Assembly: GCF_003971195.1 (NCBI RefSeq)
Contig: NZ_CP034593.1
Span: 1 to 64,000, forward strand
Reading direction: 5' to 3'
DNA length: 64,000 bases
Source of the DNA: Flaviflexus ciconiae
GTDB taxonomy: Bacteria; Actinomycetota; Actinomycetes; Actinomycetales; Actinomycetaceae
Positions 45,219 through 56,809 of this stretch are shown here, in pieces. The position numbers and the translations under genes are program-made. The notes beneath the pieces were generated by a model, which saw only the letters and a list, made by a program, of their open reading frames with translations, had not been told where the DNA came from and made no database searches. The stretch's first letter is position 1. The number at the start of each line of letters is the position of its first letter.

Positions 45219-46538
45219 ATGCGTCGCCGCGCGCTGAGGATGACGCTGCTGGCGGTGCTTCTGGCCGTCCTGATTCTGGGCGTCCCCATGGCCATCTTCG
45301 GATCCACCATGCTGTGGAACCAGGAGGTGGCCAACATGCGCGACCAAGCCTCGTCACTTACCGCCATCGTCGATCGCCGTATCGACCGTGGCGCCGAAAT
45401 CACCCCAGAACTCGTTGTCGGATGGGGTGGGGATGCTGGACATCCCACCAATGTCACAGTGTTTTTGCCCGGCGGGGGACAGATCACGGGAGACCGGGAG
45501 CTATCGAGTAATCCACTGACCGTCGTCGAACGAGGCGTCTCCGGTGTTGTTGTACAGGTCCAAACTGACCGGGGCCATATCTTCCGGTCCATCGCTGGAT
45601 TCATTCTCCTGGTCTCGATCGCCTCGATCGGAGCTCTGCTCGCGGGTGCCCTCCTTGCCGCCAGGCAGTCCCGCAAGCTGTCCGCCCCTCTCATTTACCT
45701 GGCTGCCTCTGCCGAGCAGATCGGCTCCGGCACCGTTCGCCCCCACCTGCGAAAGTCCGGGATCGAAGAAATCGATCTGGTCTCCGAAGAACTCGTCCGC
45801 ACAGCGGACCGTATGGCGGGCAGGCTGTCCGCCGAGCGGCAGTTCGCGGCCGATGCCTCGCACCAGCTCCGCACCCCGCTCACGGCACTTTCGATGAGGC
45901 TTGACGAAATCGAGATGATCACAGAAGACGATGAAGTGCTCGAGGAAGTGCGTGCCTGCCAGGACCAGGTAGAGCGCCTCACCGGCGTCGTCACCGAACT
46001 CCTGAAGACGTCCCGTTCGGACTCGGGCGGTACCACGGAAGCGGTCAACCTGTCGAAGATCTTCGATCAGCAGCGAGACGAGTGGAAGAAGGTCTTTGCG
46101 AAAGCAAAGAGGGAACTTATCTTCGATGGCGACGAGGACGTTACCGTCCTGGCCACCCCGGGATCGCTCTCCCAGATTGTCGCCACTCTGATCGAGAACT
46201 CCGTGAACTATGGCGACGGGGATGTGACGATCGGAGCCCGCCGCACCGCAAACGGCAAGGGCATCGTTATCACGGTGAGCGACGAAGGGAAGGGCGTTCC
46301 CGAAGAGATCGGTGACGATATTTTCAAGCAGGGTGTATCCACCGGCGGCTCCACGGGGCTGGGTCTCCCGCTTGCCCTCAACCTTGCTCGCGCCGACGGC
46401 GGAAAGCTGGAACTTACCCAGAACACCCCGCCGGTCTTTTCCCTCACCCTCAACGCAGTACCCACGTCCCTGGATCCGGACAAGGTCCTTCCCCAGGGAG
46501 CTCTCATTTCCATGGGATCGCGCAGGCGCCGCCGCTAA
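45219..46538 (+). CDS. Sensor histidine kinase
   Basis: 439 residues. Two membrane helices (about 9-31 and 123-147) enclose an extracytoplasmic sensor of about 90 residues. A HAMP segment follows, then HisKA with the phosphorylated His215 in FAADASHQLRTPLTAL. The ATPase domain has the N box IENSVNYG, DEGKGVPEE and a short GGSTGLGLPLAL. The C-terminus is a basic RRRRR tail. Together with the response regulator just upstream it makes one two-component system. Confidence 0.94.
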   Translation: MRRRALRMTLLAVLLAVLILGVPMAIFGSTMLWNQEVANMRDQASSLTAIVDRRIDRGAEITPELVVGWGGDAGHPTNVTVFLPGGGQITGDRELSSNPLTVVERGVSGVVVQVQTDRGHIFRSIAGFILLVSIASIGALLAGALLAARQSRKLSAPLIYLAASAEQIGSGTVRPHLRKSGIEEIDLVSEELVRTADRMAGRLSAERQFAADASHQLRTPLTALSMRLDEIEMITEDDEVLEEVRACQDQVERLTGVVTELLKTSRSDSGGTTEAVNLSKIFDQQRDEWKKVFAKAKRELIFDGDEDVTVLATPGSLSQIVATLIENSVNYGDGDVTIGARRTANGKGIVITVSDEGKGVPEEIGDDIFKQGVSTGGSTGLGLPLALNLARADGGKLELTQNTPPVFSLTLNAVPTSLDPDKVLPQGALISMGSRRRRR

Positions 46539-46578
46539 GAGACGGTCCCGAGCTTGCAGTAGTCCCGACATCAGAAGT

Positions 46579-46653
46579 GAAGTAGGCCAACAAGCTTTGA
46601 AATGAAGTAGGCCAACAAGCTTTGGGATGGAGTAGTCCAATAGGCTTTGGGGC
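46579..46653 (+). repeat. Three 25-base tandem repeats
   Basis: Units at 46579, 46604 and 46629. The first two read GAAGTAGGCCAACAAGCTTT plus five bases and differ at two positions near the end; the third differs at several. Confidence 0.75.
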
Positions 46654-46670
46654 ACAGGCTGCAAGTAAGC

Positions 46671-46704
46671 CTGAGGTGGGAGCAAGCCTCAGGTGGGAGC
46701 AAGC
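46671..46704 (+). repeat. Two 17-base tandem repeats
   Basis: CTGAGGTGGGAGCAAGC followed by CTCAGGTGGGAGCAAGC, differing at one base. Confidence 0.75.
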
Positions 46705-46863
46705 AAGTCCGAGCTGGGGATAAGCCAGTGCGGTTAAGAGCTGGCCTCTAGCAATAGGTTTGAGTGAAGCGTCGCGGCCCGAACACGACGAAGAACGCTC
46801 TGAGAACGGTGCCCGGGACTTACCCGGGTTTGCTTCACCTGGGATGGTGATCCGTGTTGGAAG

Positions 46864-47346
46864 CTACTTCTTTTGGTTTGCGAGCTCTGGTGGGGCGAAC
46901 ACAATGTAGCGGTAGCACAGGTACCGGAAAGCTGTTCCAAGCACGAGACCAACGACGTTTGCGGCAATGTTGTCAGCGAACTGAGAGTCGAAGTTCAGGA
47001 TGAATCGTGAGACTGCGAGACAGCCGAGGGCGATCGCCATGCCACCCAGGTTGACGGTAACGAACATGGTGAATTCGCGGCGCCTGTTGTTCTGCTTCTT
47101 GTCCCGGAAAGTCCACAGCCGGTTCCCGATCCACGCGACGACGATAGAAACGGCAACCGAGATGAATTTTGCGGACATCGACTGGTCGAAGGGGAGCTCA
47201 ATGGGCCAGTGGTAAGCCAAGAGATTGAAAAGGCCAATGTCGACAACGTATGCACCAAGTCCAACGGTGCAGAATCGCAGAAATTCGATCAGCCATTCCC
47301 TCAGGGTTTGACCGCGGAGCAGCCGCCTAACGAAACGCGAGAACAC
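46864..47346 (-). CDS. GtrA family membrane protein
   Basis: 160 residues from GTG 47346, chosen because TATGCT stands six bases upstream; the longer open frame upstream overlaps purK. Four membrane helices with the GtrA pattern: LIEFLRFCTVGLGAYVVDIG, ISVAVSIVVAWIGNRLWTFRD, FVTVNLGGMAIALGCLAVSR and NVVGLVLGTAFRYLCYRYIVF. GtrA-type proteins are thought to move lipid-linked sugars across the membrane. Divergent from purK with only 18 bases between the starts, so promoters must overlap. Confidence 0.9.
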   Translation of the reverse strand: MFSRFVRRLLRGQTLREWLIEFLRFCTVGLGAYVVDIGLFNLLAYHWPIELPFDQSMSAKFISVAVSIVVAWIGNRLWTFRDKKQNNRRREFTMFVTVNLGGMAIALGCLAVSRFILNFDSQFADNIAANVVGLVLGTAFRYLCYRYIVFAPPELANQKK

Positions 47347-47352
47347 TCGATT

Positions 47353-47358
47353 AGCATA
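47353..47358 (-). promoter_or_regulatory. -10 box for leaderless gtrA mRNA
   Basis: Minus strand TATGCT, six bases, then GTG at 47346. It lies inside the 18-base gap shared with purK. Confidence 0.5.
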
Positions 47359-47364
47359 TAGGAC

Positions 47365-48498
47365 ATGACGCAAAAAGTTGTGGGGACAGGAGCCCGCGCG
47401 GGCGCACCGGTAGTTTGTGTGATCGGCGGCGGCCAGCTGGCAAGGATGATGCAAGAGGCGGCAATCCCGCTCGGGATTGAACTAAGAGCACTCGTGGAGA
47501 CCGAGGATGGCTCCGCGGGCCAAGCCATTCCCTACTCCACCGTGGGACACGCCGAAGACCGCGATGCGATCGTGGAATTCGTTGGACAGAACGTCGTCAC
47601 CGTCGAACACGAGCACATTCCAGATGAGATTCTGCGCGAGATCGGATCCCGCCCGTCGGCGGATGCGCTCCGTTTTGCCCAGGACAAGCTCATCATGAGA
47701 AACAGCCTGGATGCTCCGCACCCGCAGTGGCGGGAAGCCCACAGTGCCGAGGAAATCGATGCGGCTATCGTCGAGCTCGGCGGAACAGCAATCGCGAAGA
47801 CACCGACCGACGGATACGACGGCAAGGGTGTCGCCGTCGTTACCTCGGCCGCAGATATTCCTTGGGACTGGGCCGATGGCGACCGGATCCTCCTGGAGGA
47901 GAAGGTGGAATTCACCATGGAGGTGGCGCAGCTGATTGCCCGCAGCCCCTCCGGCGAAGTCAAGGCGTGGCCGCTCGTCCAGTCCACCCAGAAAGACGGG
48001 ATCTGCTGGGAGGTTATCGCGCCGGCACCCGTTGACTACGCGCTTGCCGAGCGAGCCGAAGAGATCGCTAAGCAGATTGCGGAGCAGACCGGTGTCGTTG
48101 GCGTACTCGCCGTCGAAATGTTTGTCGTGGGGGACCGCCTGCTCGTCAACGAGCTCGCCATGAGGCCCCACAACACCGGCCACTGGTCGATCGATGGCGC
48201 CGTGACAAGCCAGTTCGAGCAGCACCTGCGTGCCGTCCTCGACCTGCCCCTCGGTGACACGTCGCCCACCCAGCCCTGGTCGGTCATGGTCAACCTGCTC
48301 GGCTCGCAGCTGGCAGACCCGCGTGAGGCCCTCGGGGAGGTCTGGAAGCAGGACCCCGGGGTGAAGGTCCACATGTACGGCAAAGAAGTAAAGCCCCTGC
48401 GCAAGATCGGTCACGTGACCGTGTGCGGGAATGACCTGGAGGACGTGCGCCGCAGGGCCCACGTCGCAATCACCATTTTCGAAGGGAAAGAATCATGA
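47365..48498 (+). CDS. purK: 5-(carboxyamino)imidazole ribonucleotide synthase
   Basis: ATP-grasp enzyme that carboxylates AIR to N5-CAIR in purine synthesis. 377 residues. [18 protein letters not shown] is the family N-terminus; [25 protein letters not shown] (ATP loop) and [26 protein letters not shown] are diagnostic. The start ATG 47365 is preceded by CATATAGGAC, so a weak or leaderless start is likely. The stop overlaps purE by four bases (ATGA). Confidence 0.96.
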   Translation: MTQKVVGTGARAGAPVVCVIGGGQLARMMQEAAIPLGIELRALVETEDGSAGQAIPYSTVGHAEDRDAIVEFVGQNVVTVEHEHIPDEILREIGSRPSADALRFAQDKLIMRNSLDAPHPQWREAHSAEEIDAAIVELGGTAIAKTPTDGYDGKGVAVVTSAADIPWDWADGDRILLEEKVEFTMEVAQLIARSPSGEVKAWPLVQSTQKDGICWEVIAPAPVDYALAERAEEIAKQIAEQTGVVGVLAVEMFVVGDRLLVNELAMRPHNTGHWSIDGAVTSQFEQHLRAVLDLPLGDTSPTQPWSVMVNLLGSQLADPREALGEVWKQDPGVKVHMYGKEVKPLRKIGHVTVCGNDLEDVRRRAHVAITIFEGKES

Positions 48499-48983
48499 GA
48501 GTCGGCGTCGTCATGGGGTCGGATTCTGACTGGGGGACGATGGAGGCCGCGACCGCGGCCCTCGACGAGTTCGGAATCGAGTGGGAAGCGGATGTTGTCT
48601 CTGCGCACCGCATGCCCGAAGAAATGATCGAGTACGGCAAGACCGCTCAGTCGCGCGGAATTAGCGTCATCATTGCCGGCGCCGGCGGTGCAGCCCACCT
48701 GCCGGGGATGCTGGCCTCCGTCACGACCCTGCCCGTGATCGGCGTTCCCGTTCCGCTCAAGTACCTGGACGGCATGGATTCACTGCTGTCGATCGTGCAG
48801 ATGCCGGCGGGCGTGCCCGTCGCGACGGTTTCCATCGGCGGAGCTCGGAATGCAGGGCTGTTGGCCGCACGAATCATCGGTGTCACCGACGAGGACGTCC
48901 GGGAGAAGATGGAGGCGTTCCAGGAGGAACTAGCCGATATTGCCCGGGCTAAGGGAGATTCGCTGCGACGTCGTCTTGAGTGA
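48495..48983 (+). CDS. purE: N5-carboxyaminoimidazole ribonucleotide mutase
   Basis: Converts N5-CAIR to CAIR, the step after PurK. 162 residues. [13 protein letters not shown] is the substrate loop, [11 protein letters not shown] carries the catalytic His, and [17 protein letters not shown] and [22 protein letters not shown] complete the class I PurE signature. Translationally coupled to purK. Its last 35 bases overlap the 3' end of the convergent LCP gene, so the two mRNAs are antisense there. Confidence 0.96.
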   Translation: MRVGVVMGSDSDWGTMEAATAALDEFGIEWEADVVSAHRMPEEMIEYGKTAQSRGISVIIAGAGGAAHLPGMLASVTTLPVIGVPVPLKYLDGMDSLLSIVQMPAGVPVATVSIGGARNAGLLAARIIGVTDEDVREKMEAFQEELADIARAKGDSLRRRLE

Positions 48984-50292
48984 TTGAACCGTCCGCAACC
49001 TTCGCAAAGAACTCATCGGTTCCCTCGGGATCGAGCAGAACGGTTGAGCCAACGTTTCCGGGCCGGTAGTTCATGTCGAGAATCGGCGGGGTGCCGATAA
49101 TCCCATCGGCACCAAGGATGCCTCTCATGGGGATCGCAATCCGCCCCAGGTCAAAGATTGAGGTGTCCGGATCCGTGCGGAGCACGGATGCCGTGGAACC
49201 AACAAGCTCGTGTTGCTTGACCGGGTTGACGAGAGTCGACACGGTCAGCACCTCGTTCATGACCTTCGCGATGACCTGACGCTGCCGCGCCGTGCGGCCG
49301 ATGTCGCCGAGCGGATCCTGATACCTCATGCGAGTAAAGGCAAGGGCTGTCTCCCCATCGGAATGATGGCAACCCGCCTCCCACTCGAGGCCAGAATAGG
49401 AGTCGGAAACATCGTGGTCGTAACACAGTTCGACACCGCCGACGGCGTCGACGAGTTCCTGGATTCCGTCCATGCCGACCTCAACGTAGTGGTCCACCGT
49501 CAGGCCTGAAAGATTCTCGACCGTCTCGACCAAAAGCTCGGGCCCGCCCCGCGAATAGGCGGAGTTGAGCTTCCCCGGGCCGTAGCCCGGGATGACGACA
49601 TAGGAGTCGCGAGGTAGCGAGATCAGGGAGGCGTTTCCGGATTCGGGAATGTGAACGAGCATGATCGAATCGGAACGTTGGCCGCCGATCTCCTCATCGT
49701 CCATCCCCTCAACCTTCCGGTCCGTCCCTGCGAACAGAACGGTCTTGCCGGGTGTGTTCGGGGCGCCCGAGAGTGCATCGGTGTGGCTGAGCTTCGAATT
49801 CCCGTACCAGACGAGATAGGACGGCCACGCGATCAGAACAACCAGCAGAATGACGAGAATCGGGATGATGACCCGGCGCTTGCGGAACTTCTTCCTGGCC
49901 CTCGGGGGCCGCGGGGGAGGAGCTCCGCTGCCATTGCCGTTTCGGGTGCCCGGCTGGGGCCTGCCCTCGGGGCGCGAAGCAGGCCGCGCCTGAGGGCGGT
50001 CATCGATCGGCAGGCCAAGCGGCTGGTTCTTACGCGGCCGTTCACCGCGGGGAGCATACGAAGGTGGAGGGGACGCTGGTGCGGACTCCCGCGGTGCGGG
50101 CCGCTCCTGATTGGCGGCAACGCGGGCTGCTGACGGGGTGCTGGCGCCGGCCGGCTTAGGGCCTGTTCCTGGGGTTGCGCTACGGCGTGCCGGCTTCGAC
50201 ATGCGTTTGGTACGGCCCGCGATGATCTTGGCGCCCTCGGATGAGGGGCGCTTGCCAGGCTCCTTAGGCGGATATGACGGTGCTCCTGTCAC
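48949..50292 (-). CDS. LytR-CpsA-Psr (LCP) family protein
   Basis: Transfers lipid-linked glycopolymers onto peptidoglycan outside the membrane. 447 residues from GTG 50292. A cytoplasmic tail of about 135 residues rich in Pro, Arg and Ala precedes the helix [21 protein letters not shown]. The LCP domain has [28 protein letters not shown], the Arg motif [23 protein letters not shown] and a late [20 protein letters not shown]. The GTG start overlaps the stop of the repaired upstream LCP gene by four bases, so the two are co-translated. Confidence 0.93.
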   Translation of the reverse strand: MTGAPSYPPKEPGKRPSSEGAKIIAGRTKRMSKPARRSATPGTGPKPAGASTPSAARVAANQERPAPRESAPASPPPSYAPRGERPRKNQPLGLPIDDRPQARPASRPEGRPQPGTRNGNGSGAPPPRPPRARKKFRKRRVIIPILVILLVVLIAWPSYLVWYGNSKLSHTDALSGAPNTPGKTVLFAGTDRKVEGMDDEEIGGQRSDSIMLVHIPESGNASLISLPRDSYVVIPGYGPGKLNSAYSRGGPELLVETVENLSGLTVDHYVEVGMDGIQELVDAVGGVELCYDHDVSDSYSGLEWEAGCHHSDGETALAFTRMRYQDPLGDIGRTARQRQVIAKVMNEVLTVSTLVNPVKQHELVGSTASVLRTDPDTSIFDLGRIAIPMRGILGADGIIGTPPILDMNYRPGNVGSTVLLDPEGTDEFFAKVADGSITQDDVAANLP

Positions 50293-51538
50293 GGCTGTAC
50301 TCCGTCCGTGCTGTCTCCCGTCAGACCGTCGGTTCCCGTGGTCTGCTCCGTACCGGGGAGCTCGGTGTTTCCGTTCATGTCCGTACCCTCCGTGCCGGGA
50401 GTTGTGCCGTCCTCGGTCGTGCCATCCGTTGGCTCAAGAGTTTCCTCGACGATGGGCTCGCCCTCGGGGTAATCACGGTTTCGAGGGGAATGTCTTCGTC
50501 GAGAGCGTCCCACACTATCTGGGCATTTTCGGATGGGAGGACGCGCGCACCGGCAGGATCCCAGGGCATGGTCATGAGGAACATGTCGTTGGTCTTCACG
50601 TTGCGAAGAGAGTTCGCAAGGGCGATAAGGGTATCCATGTTTCCGAGCTCGGAGTCGGTCACAACCGACTGGGAGACAGCATCAACAAGCCGGTACAGGG
50701 ATGGAATGTTCGTGAGGATATTGCGATTGAGTGCCTCATCGACAATCGCGAGGACAAGTTCCTGCTGACGATCCATACGCCCAATGTCGGAGCCGTCCCC
50801 GATGCCCTTCCTGGCGCGAGCAAAGGCGAGCGCCTGGTCGCCGTTAAGTGTCTGGCATCCGGCCGGGATCGACAGGTCCGCTGCCGAGTCCTCGAGGGCC
50901 TCCTCGAAGCACATTTCAACGCCACCAAGCGCATCAACGAACTGTTCGAAGGAGGAGAAGTTCACGACGACAAAGCCATCGATGTAGAGACCCGTGAGGT
51001 CCTCAACGGTGCGGATCGTACACGCGGCTGCGGCGCCGACGTCGTCTGTTTGACCGCCGGTCGCAAAGGCAGAGTTAAAGATTGACATCTGCCGCGGCTG
51101 GGTCCACGTACCGTCGGGAAGACGGCACGATGGGATATCGACAAGGGTGTCGCGGGGGAGGGAGATGATTTCGACACGCTCCCGGTCGGCAGAAATGTGA
51201 GCCAGCATGGTCGTGTCGGACCGCATGCCGGTCACTTCACTGGTGGTGCTGATGCCGTCGCGCGAGTCGGAACCAATGATCAGAATGTTGATGGCTTCCC
51301 CGGGACGGAAGGGCTCAATAATGTCACCCTCCTCGTCCGTTTCCGGTTCACGGTCGAGGTAAATATCGATGTCTTCCGACTGGAAGTTGCCGTCGAGCCT
51401 CGCGTAGGCGAAGTAAACGGTGGACCCCAGGAAGAGGAGAATCGCGAGCAGAGCACACAGGACCGGAACGATCCACGGATAGCGTCGTCCGGTGGGTTCG
51501 TGGCTGGGCGCTCGAGACGCGAGGGGGGACTGACTCAC
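50289..51538 (-). CDS. LytR-CpsA-Psr (LCP) family protein, frameshift in the tail
   Basis: From GTG 51538: a short cytoplasmic part, helix WIVPVLCALLAILLFLGSTVYFAYA, then the LCP domain with LIIGSDSRDG, MRSDTTMLAHISADRERVEI, LPRDTLVDIPSC and FARARKGIGDGSDIGRMDRQ. The domain is complete. After PLETVI the frame as given runs to a stop at 50375 through a basic, unlikely tail. Adding one T near 50473 (ATTACC to ATTTACC) gives YPEGEPIVEETLEPTDG and an acidic Thr/Gly tail ending exactly at a GTGA overlap with the next gene. That reading is almost certainly correct. A -10 box TAGTAT lies seven bases before the start. Confidence 0.9.
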
Positions 51539-51545
51539 CTTTCAA

Positions 51546-51551
51546 ATACTA
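51546..51551 (-). promoter_or_regulatory. -10 box for leaderless LCP operon
   Basis: Minus strand TAGTAT, seven bases, then GTG at 51538. Confidence 0.5.
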
Positions 51552-51674
51552 GTGCTAAGGGCAGGTGATCAACGACAGGTGGGTTGCTCAACACTCAAAT
51601 CCAAGGCGCTTACTTGCGTGGACAACTCCCCATGTTAGGTCAATTATCCCGAAAGTGTGAGGGTGAATACACGG

Positions 51675-51694
51675 GGCGCCCCGATTGGGGCGCC
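51675..51694 (-). terminator. Terminator of the ugd-rmlB operon
   Basis: GGCGCCCC and GGGGCGCC form a perfect eight-base stem with a GATT loop, 29 bases past the rmlB stop. Confidence 0.65.
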
Positions 51695-51722
51695 ACCTCA
51701 TGTGTGGTTGACCAGACCGGCA

Positions 51723-54043
<2,321 letters not shown>

Positions 54044-54049
54044 AGAGAC

Positions 54050-54055
54050 ACGGTA
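54050..54055 (-). promoter_or_regulatory. -10 box for leaderless ugd mRNA
   Basis: Minus strand TACCGT, six bases, then ATG at 54043. Confidence 0.5.
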
Positions 54056-54416
54056 TCCAAAAAGTGCGGCAATGACCTGCGACATTGCTCAGCCCTGTGT
54101 GAACGTTCATGAAATCCCCAGGTGGGGGGACCGGAAAGAGCAGGGCTCCAGAAGTGAAGGTGCGTCGAATCAATCTCGGAGAATGGGACATCCCCAAAAT
54201 TGGTGGCAATAATTTGCCGTCAATTGCACGTTATAAACGTCACGCCCGATATGTCGGAATTGCCGACGTGGCCAGTCCGGCTCTGTGGGTGGGGCCCGGG
54301 CACTGGCGTTACTCCGCCATTTCACCCCCGTAATGGATCCTTTGACAGGACATTTCCCGCGTCACTGCAGGTAAAGAAGTAAATGTGAATAACACATAAA
54401 CAACTTTCATAACATC

Positions 54417-54444
54417 TTGCTCATTTGTCACAACGCGATACATT
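54417..54444 (+). promoter_or_regulatory. Likely promoter of the amidase gene
   Basis: TTGCTC (54417-54422), 16-base spacer, TACATT (54439-54444), about 36 bases before the start codon. Confidence 0.4.
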
Positions 54445-54479
54445 AGTTTTCGTAGAGATCTTTGTCCTGGAGTTAAAGC

Positions 54480-56450
54480 ATGCTTTTCCGTTCTGCAGTT
54501 CTCGCCTCGGTCCTTGTGCTTTCGCCAGCGGTGGCGGTTGCGGACACGGGGGAGGGAGCCCAACTTGTTGACCTTCTCGGCCATTCCGAGTCGGCCACGC
54601 CACTTACTCTTCGCGAGTCCCATCTGAGCGCCGGGGGCGCTGACGATGGATACACGCTACTGACGGAGCCGATGTCTGCCGACTCGTTCTACGTCGCGGG
54701 CGTTACCTGGGAGGGCGAGGCTCCGGAATCTGTTGATCTTCGCGTTCTCGAAGCCGGTGCCTGGAGCGATTGGTACAACCTCGAGATCGAAACCGGCGAG
54801 GGCGGCAATGATGGTACGGAACCGTTTATTGCCGGCGGCGCCGAAGGCGTTCAGGTGCGGGTTTCCGGTGACACTGTTCCAGACGGCCTCACGCTTGTCC
54901 TCACGGATGGTAGCGAGTCCGAGGCGGCAGAGAACACTGATCCTTCGGAGGCCTCCATTGCCCCCGCTGTCGGCACCGAGAGTGTTCCAGCCGTCAACGT
55001 TGATGATCCGGTTGATGCTGCGGCACTGCCGGAGCTCGAGCAGATCGCAGAGAGCAGCGACTCGCCCCTGGGTGCGAATGAAGCCACTGCCCAGGAGCAG
55101 ACCGCAGGTGGGGCCGAGGCTCTCGCCCATGAGCCCGCTTCTATTTCCGGCGGCGTGGTAGCTCCCCGCATCGTGTCTCGTTCCGGGTGGGGCCAGGAAC
55201 GGATACCACCGGCGTGGACCCCGACCTACGTTGAACTCGGTGGCGCAGTTATCCACCACACGGCCGGCACGAACAACTACACGCAGGCGCAGGCGCCGGG
55301 CGTTGTTCGGTCCGTTCACGACTATCACACGTACAGCTGGGGCCGTGGCTGGGACGACATTGGATACAACTTCCTCGTTGACCGCTTCGGCACGATCTAT
55401 GAGGGCCGCTACGGCTCCCTCACCTCCGCAGACAACGACATGGTGGTCGGCGGACACGCTGCCCCCGCGAACACGGGCTCCATGGGAATCTCTGTCATGG
55501 GAACCTACACCGGCTCGATTCAGCCCACGAACGCGTCGATCAACGCGATCACGGACCTGATCTCCTGGAAGTTCTCCGTGGCCGGAGTTGATCCGAAGGG
55601 CACGTGGACGTTCTACAATTCCCGCACCGGCGGTTACACGACGGTGAACTCGATCCTCGGTCACCGTGACGTTTCTGCCACAATCTGCCCGGGTAACATC
55701 TACCCGCTCCTTCCAAGCATTCGGAACAACGTCCAGTCGACCATCGCGGAAGCAACGAGTGGCCCGACCCTGGCGATTTACCGAACGAACGATTTCTCGC
55801 CGATCTCTAGCGACGTTCAGTTCTTCGGTAAGCCCGGCGACGAGTTCTACGTCGGTAACCTTCTCGGTAAGGGCGACCTCCCCTTCATTCGTCGCGGCAA
55901 CACCTTCACGTTCGCGGAAACGAGCGGCACCCCGACTCGTACTCGGACCTACACGATCGGTCAGCCTGGCCAGGAGGTCTACACCGGAGACATTGACGGT
56001 GACGGGAAGGACTCCCTGATCCTCCGTTCCGGCAAGACCTTCTATATCTACGACGACCTGTCGGTGAACAGGCCGACGAGGACGCTCATGTACGGCCGCG
56101 AGAACGACGAGGCCTACATCATGGACTGGGACGGCGACGGGAACGACGAGATCATTGTCCGCCGCGGTTACAAGTTCTACATGAAGTGGATGGTGACCGG
56201 TGGTAACGCTGACAAGGTCATCAACTACGGCCGTGTTGGCGACGAGGTTCTCATCGGTAACTGGAACGGTGGCAAGTACGACACGATCACCGTGCGCCGC
56301 GGCAAGACCTACTACATGAACTACCTCAACGTGTCCGGCCAAGCCGATCTCGAGTTCAAATACGGTAGGGAAGACGACAAGGTCGTCGTTGGCGACTGGG
56401 ACCGCGACGGCAAGGATGGAATCGGCGTCGTCCGAGAACTCAACCGGTAG
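54480..56450 (+). CDS. Secreted N-acetylmuramoyl-L-alanine amidase (PGRP) with five C-terminal repeats
   Basis: Cleaves the amide bond between muramic acid and the stem peptide. 656 residues from ATG 54480 (GGAG seven bases upstream). Signal peptide with probable cut after VAVA (about residue 21). A beta-rich N-terminal region and an acidic Ala/Glu linker precede the PGRP domain at about 225-415: SRSGWGQERIPP, GGAVIHHTAGTNNY (zinc His), WDDIGYNFLVDRFGTIYEG, and GHRDVSATICPG (His and Cys ligands). The last 230 residues hold five repeats of about 45 residues with D-x-D-x-D-G type loops (DIDGDGKD, DWDGDGND, DWDRDGKD), probably a calcium-binding surface-attachment module. Confidence 0.93.
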   Translation: MLFRSAVLASVLVLSPAVAVADTGEGAQLVDLLGHSESATPLTLRESHLSAGGADDGYTLLTEPMSADSFYVAGVTWEGEAPESVDLRVLEAGAWSDWYNLEIETGEGGNDGTEPFIAGGAEGVQVRVSGDTVPDGLTLVLTDGSESEAAENTDPSEASIAPAVGTESVPAVNVDDPVDAAALPELEQIAESSDSPLGANEATAQEQTAGGAEALAHEPASISGGVVAPRIVSRSGWGQERIPPAWTPTYVELGGAVIHHTAGTNNYTQAQAPGVVRSVHDYHTYSWGRGWDDIGYNFLVDRFGTIYEGRYGSLTSADNDMVVGGHAAPANTGSMGISVMGTYTGSIQPTNASINAITDLISWKFSVAGVDPKGTWTFYNSRTGGYTTVNSILGHRDVSATICPGNIYPLLPSIRNNVQSTIAEATSGPTLAIYRTNDFSPISSDVQFFGKPGDEFYVGNLLGKGDLPFIRRGNTFTFAETSGTPTRTRTYTIGQPGQEVYTGDIDGDGKDSLILRSGKTFYIYDDLSVNRPTRTLMYGRENDEAYIMDWDGDGNDEIIVRRGYKFYMKWMVTGGNADKVINYGRVGDEVLIGNWNGGKYDTITVRRGKTYYMNYLNVSGQADLEFKYGREDDKVVVGDWDRDGKDGIGVVRELNR

Positions 56451-56505
56451 TAACCCGGCGGTCGCGCACAAATCAGTTGCGCACGCCGACAAGCACAACA
56501 CCGAA

Positions 56506-56544
56506 CGGAAGGGTGGCGTAGCCAAGGGGCACGCCGCCCTTCCG
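56506..56544 (+). terminator. Terminator of the amidase gene
   Basis: CGGAAGGGTGGCGT pairs with ACGCCGCCCTTCCG (one G-T) around a ten-base loop, about 55 bases after the stop. Confidence 0.6.
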
Positions 56545-56809
56545 CGTACCAGGGCATGACCTATCGCAGCCGGGCATGACCTCTCATACAGCAGGCGGCA
56601 GATCTGGTGCAGAAGAGTGGCTGAATCCGCGCATTGCATGTGCCCCTGCCGTGCACGCCGTACGCCGGTGGCTTTGGGCGGGGCTAGGTGAGGACTTCTG
56701 GGTATGCTGGGCTAGGCCGATCCACCGCCCGCTATGCGACCCAGAATGACCTGAGCTACTGGGCTGGGTCGGGTTGAGGATTTCGTCGACGAGAGAGAAC
56801 AAGAAGTAC
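56545..56809. other. Gap before the S9 peptidase gene
   Basis: About 265 bases. The words GGGCATGACCT occur twice, 20 bases apart (from 56552). No gene and no convincing promoter was seen. Confidence 0.4.

Larger units (their letters stand above)
46539..46863. other. Gap with short tandem repeats
   Basis: 325 bases between convergent genes, holding two sets of short tandem repeats (46579-46653 and 46671-46704). No gene was recognised. Confidence 0.5.
54044..54479. other. Divergent promoter region of ugd and the amidase gene
   Basis: 436 bases. It contains the ugd -10 box next to its start and a likely promoter for the amidase at 54417-54444. No reading frame within it looks coding. Confidence 0.5.

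Noticed and set aside
46579..46704. A CRISPR array
   Set aside because: The units are contiguous with no unique spacers and there are no cas genes.
54657..56639. A 660-codon open frame on the minus strand opposite the amidase
   Set aside because: Mirrors the repeat-bearing amidase; the translation is repetitive and unrelated to known folds.
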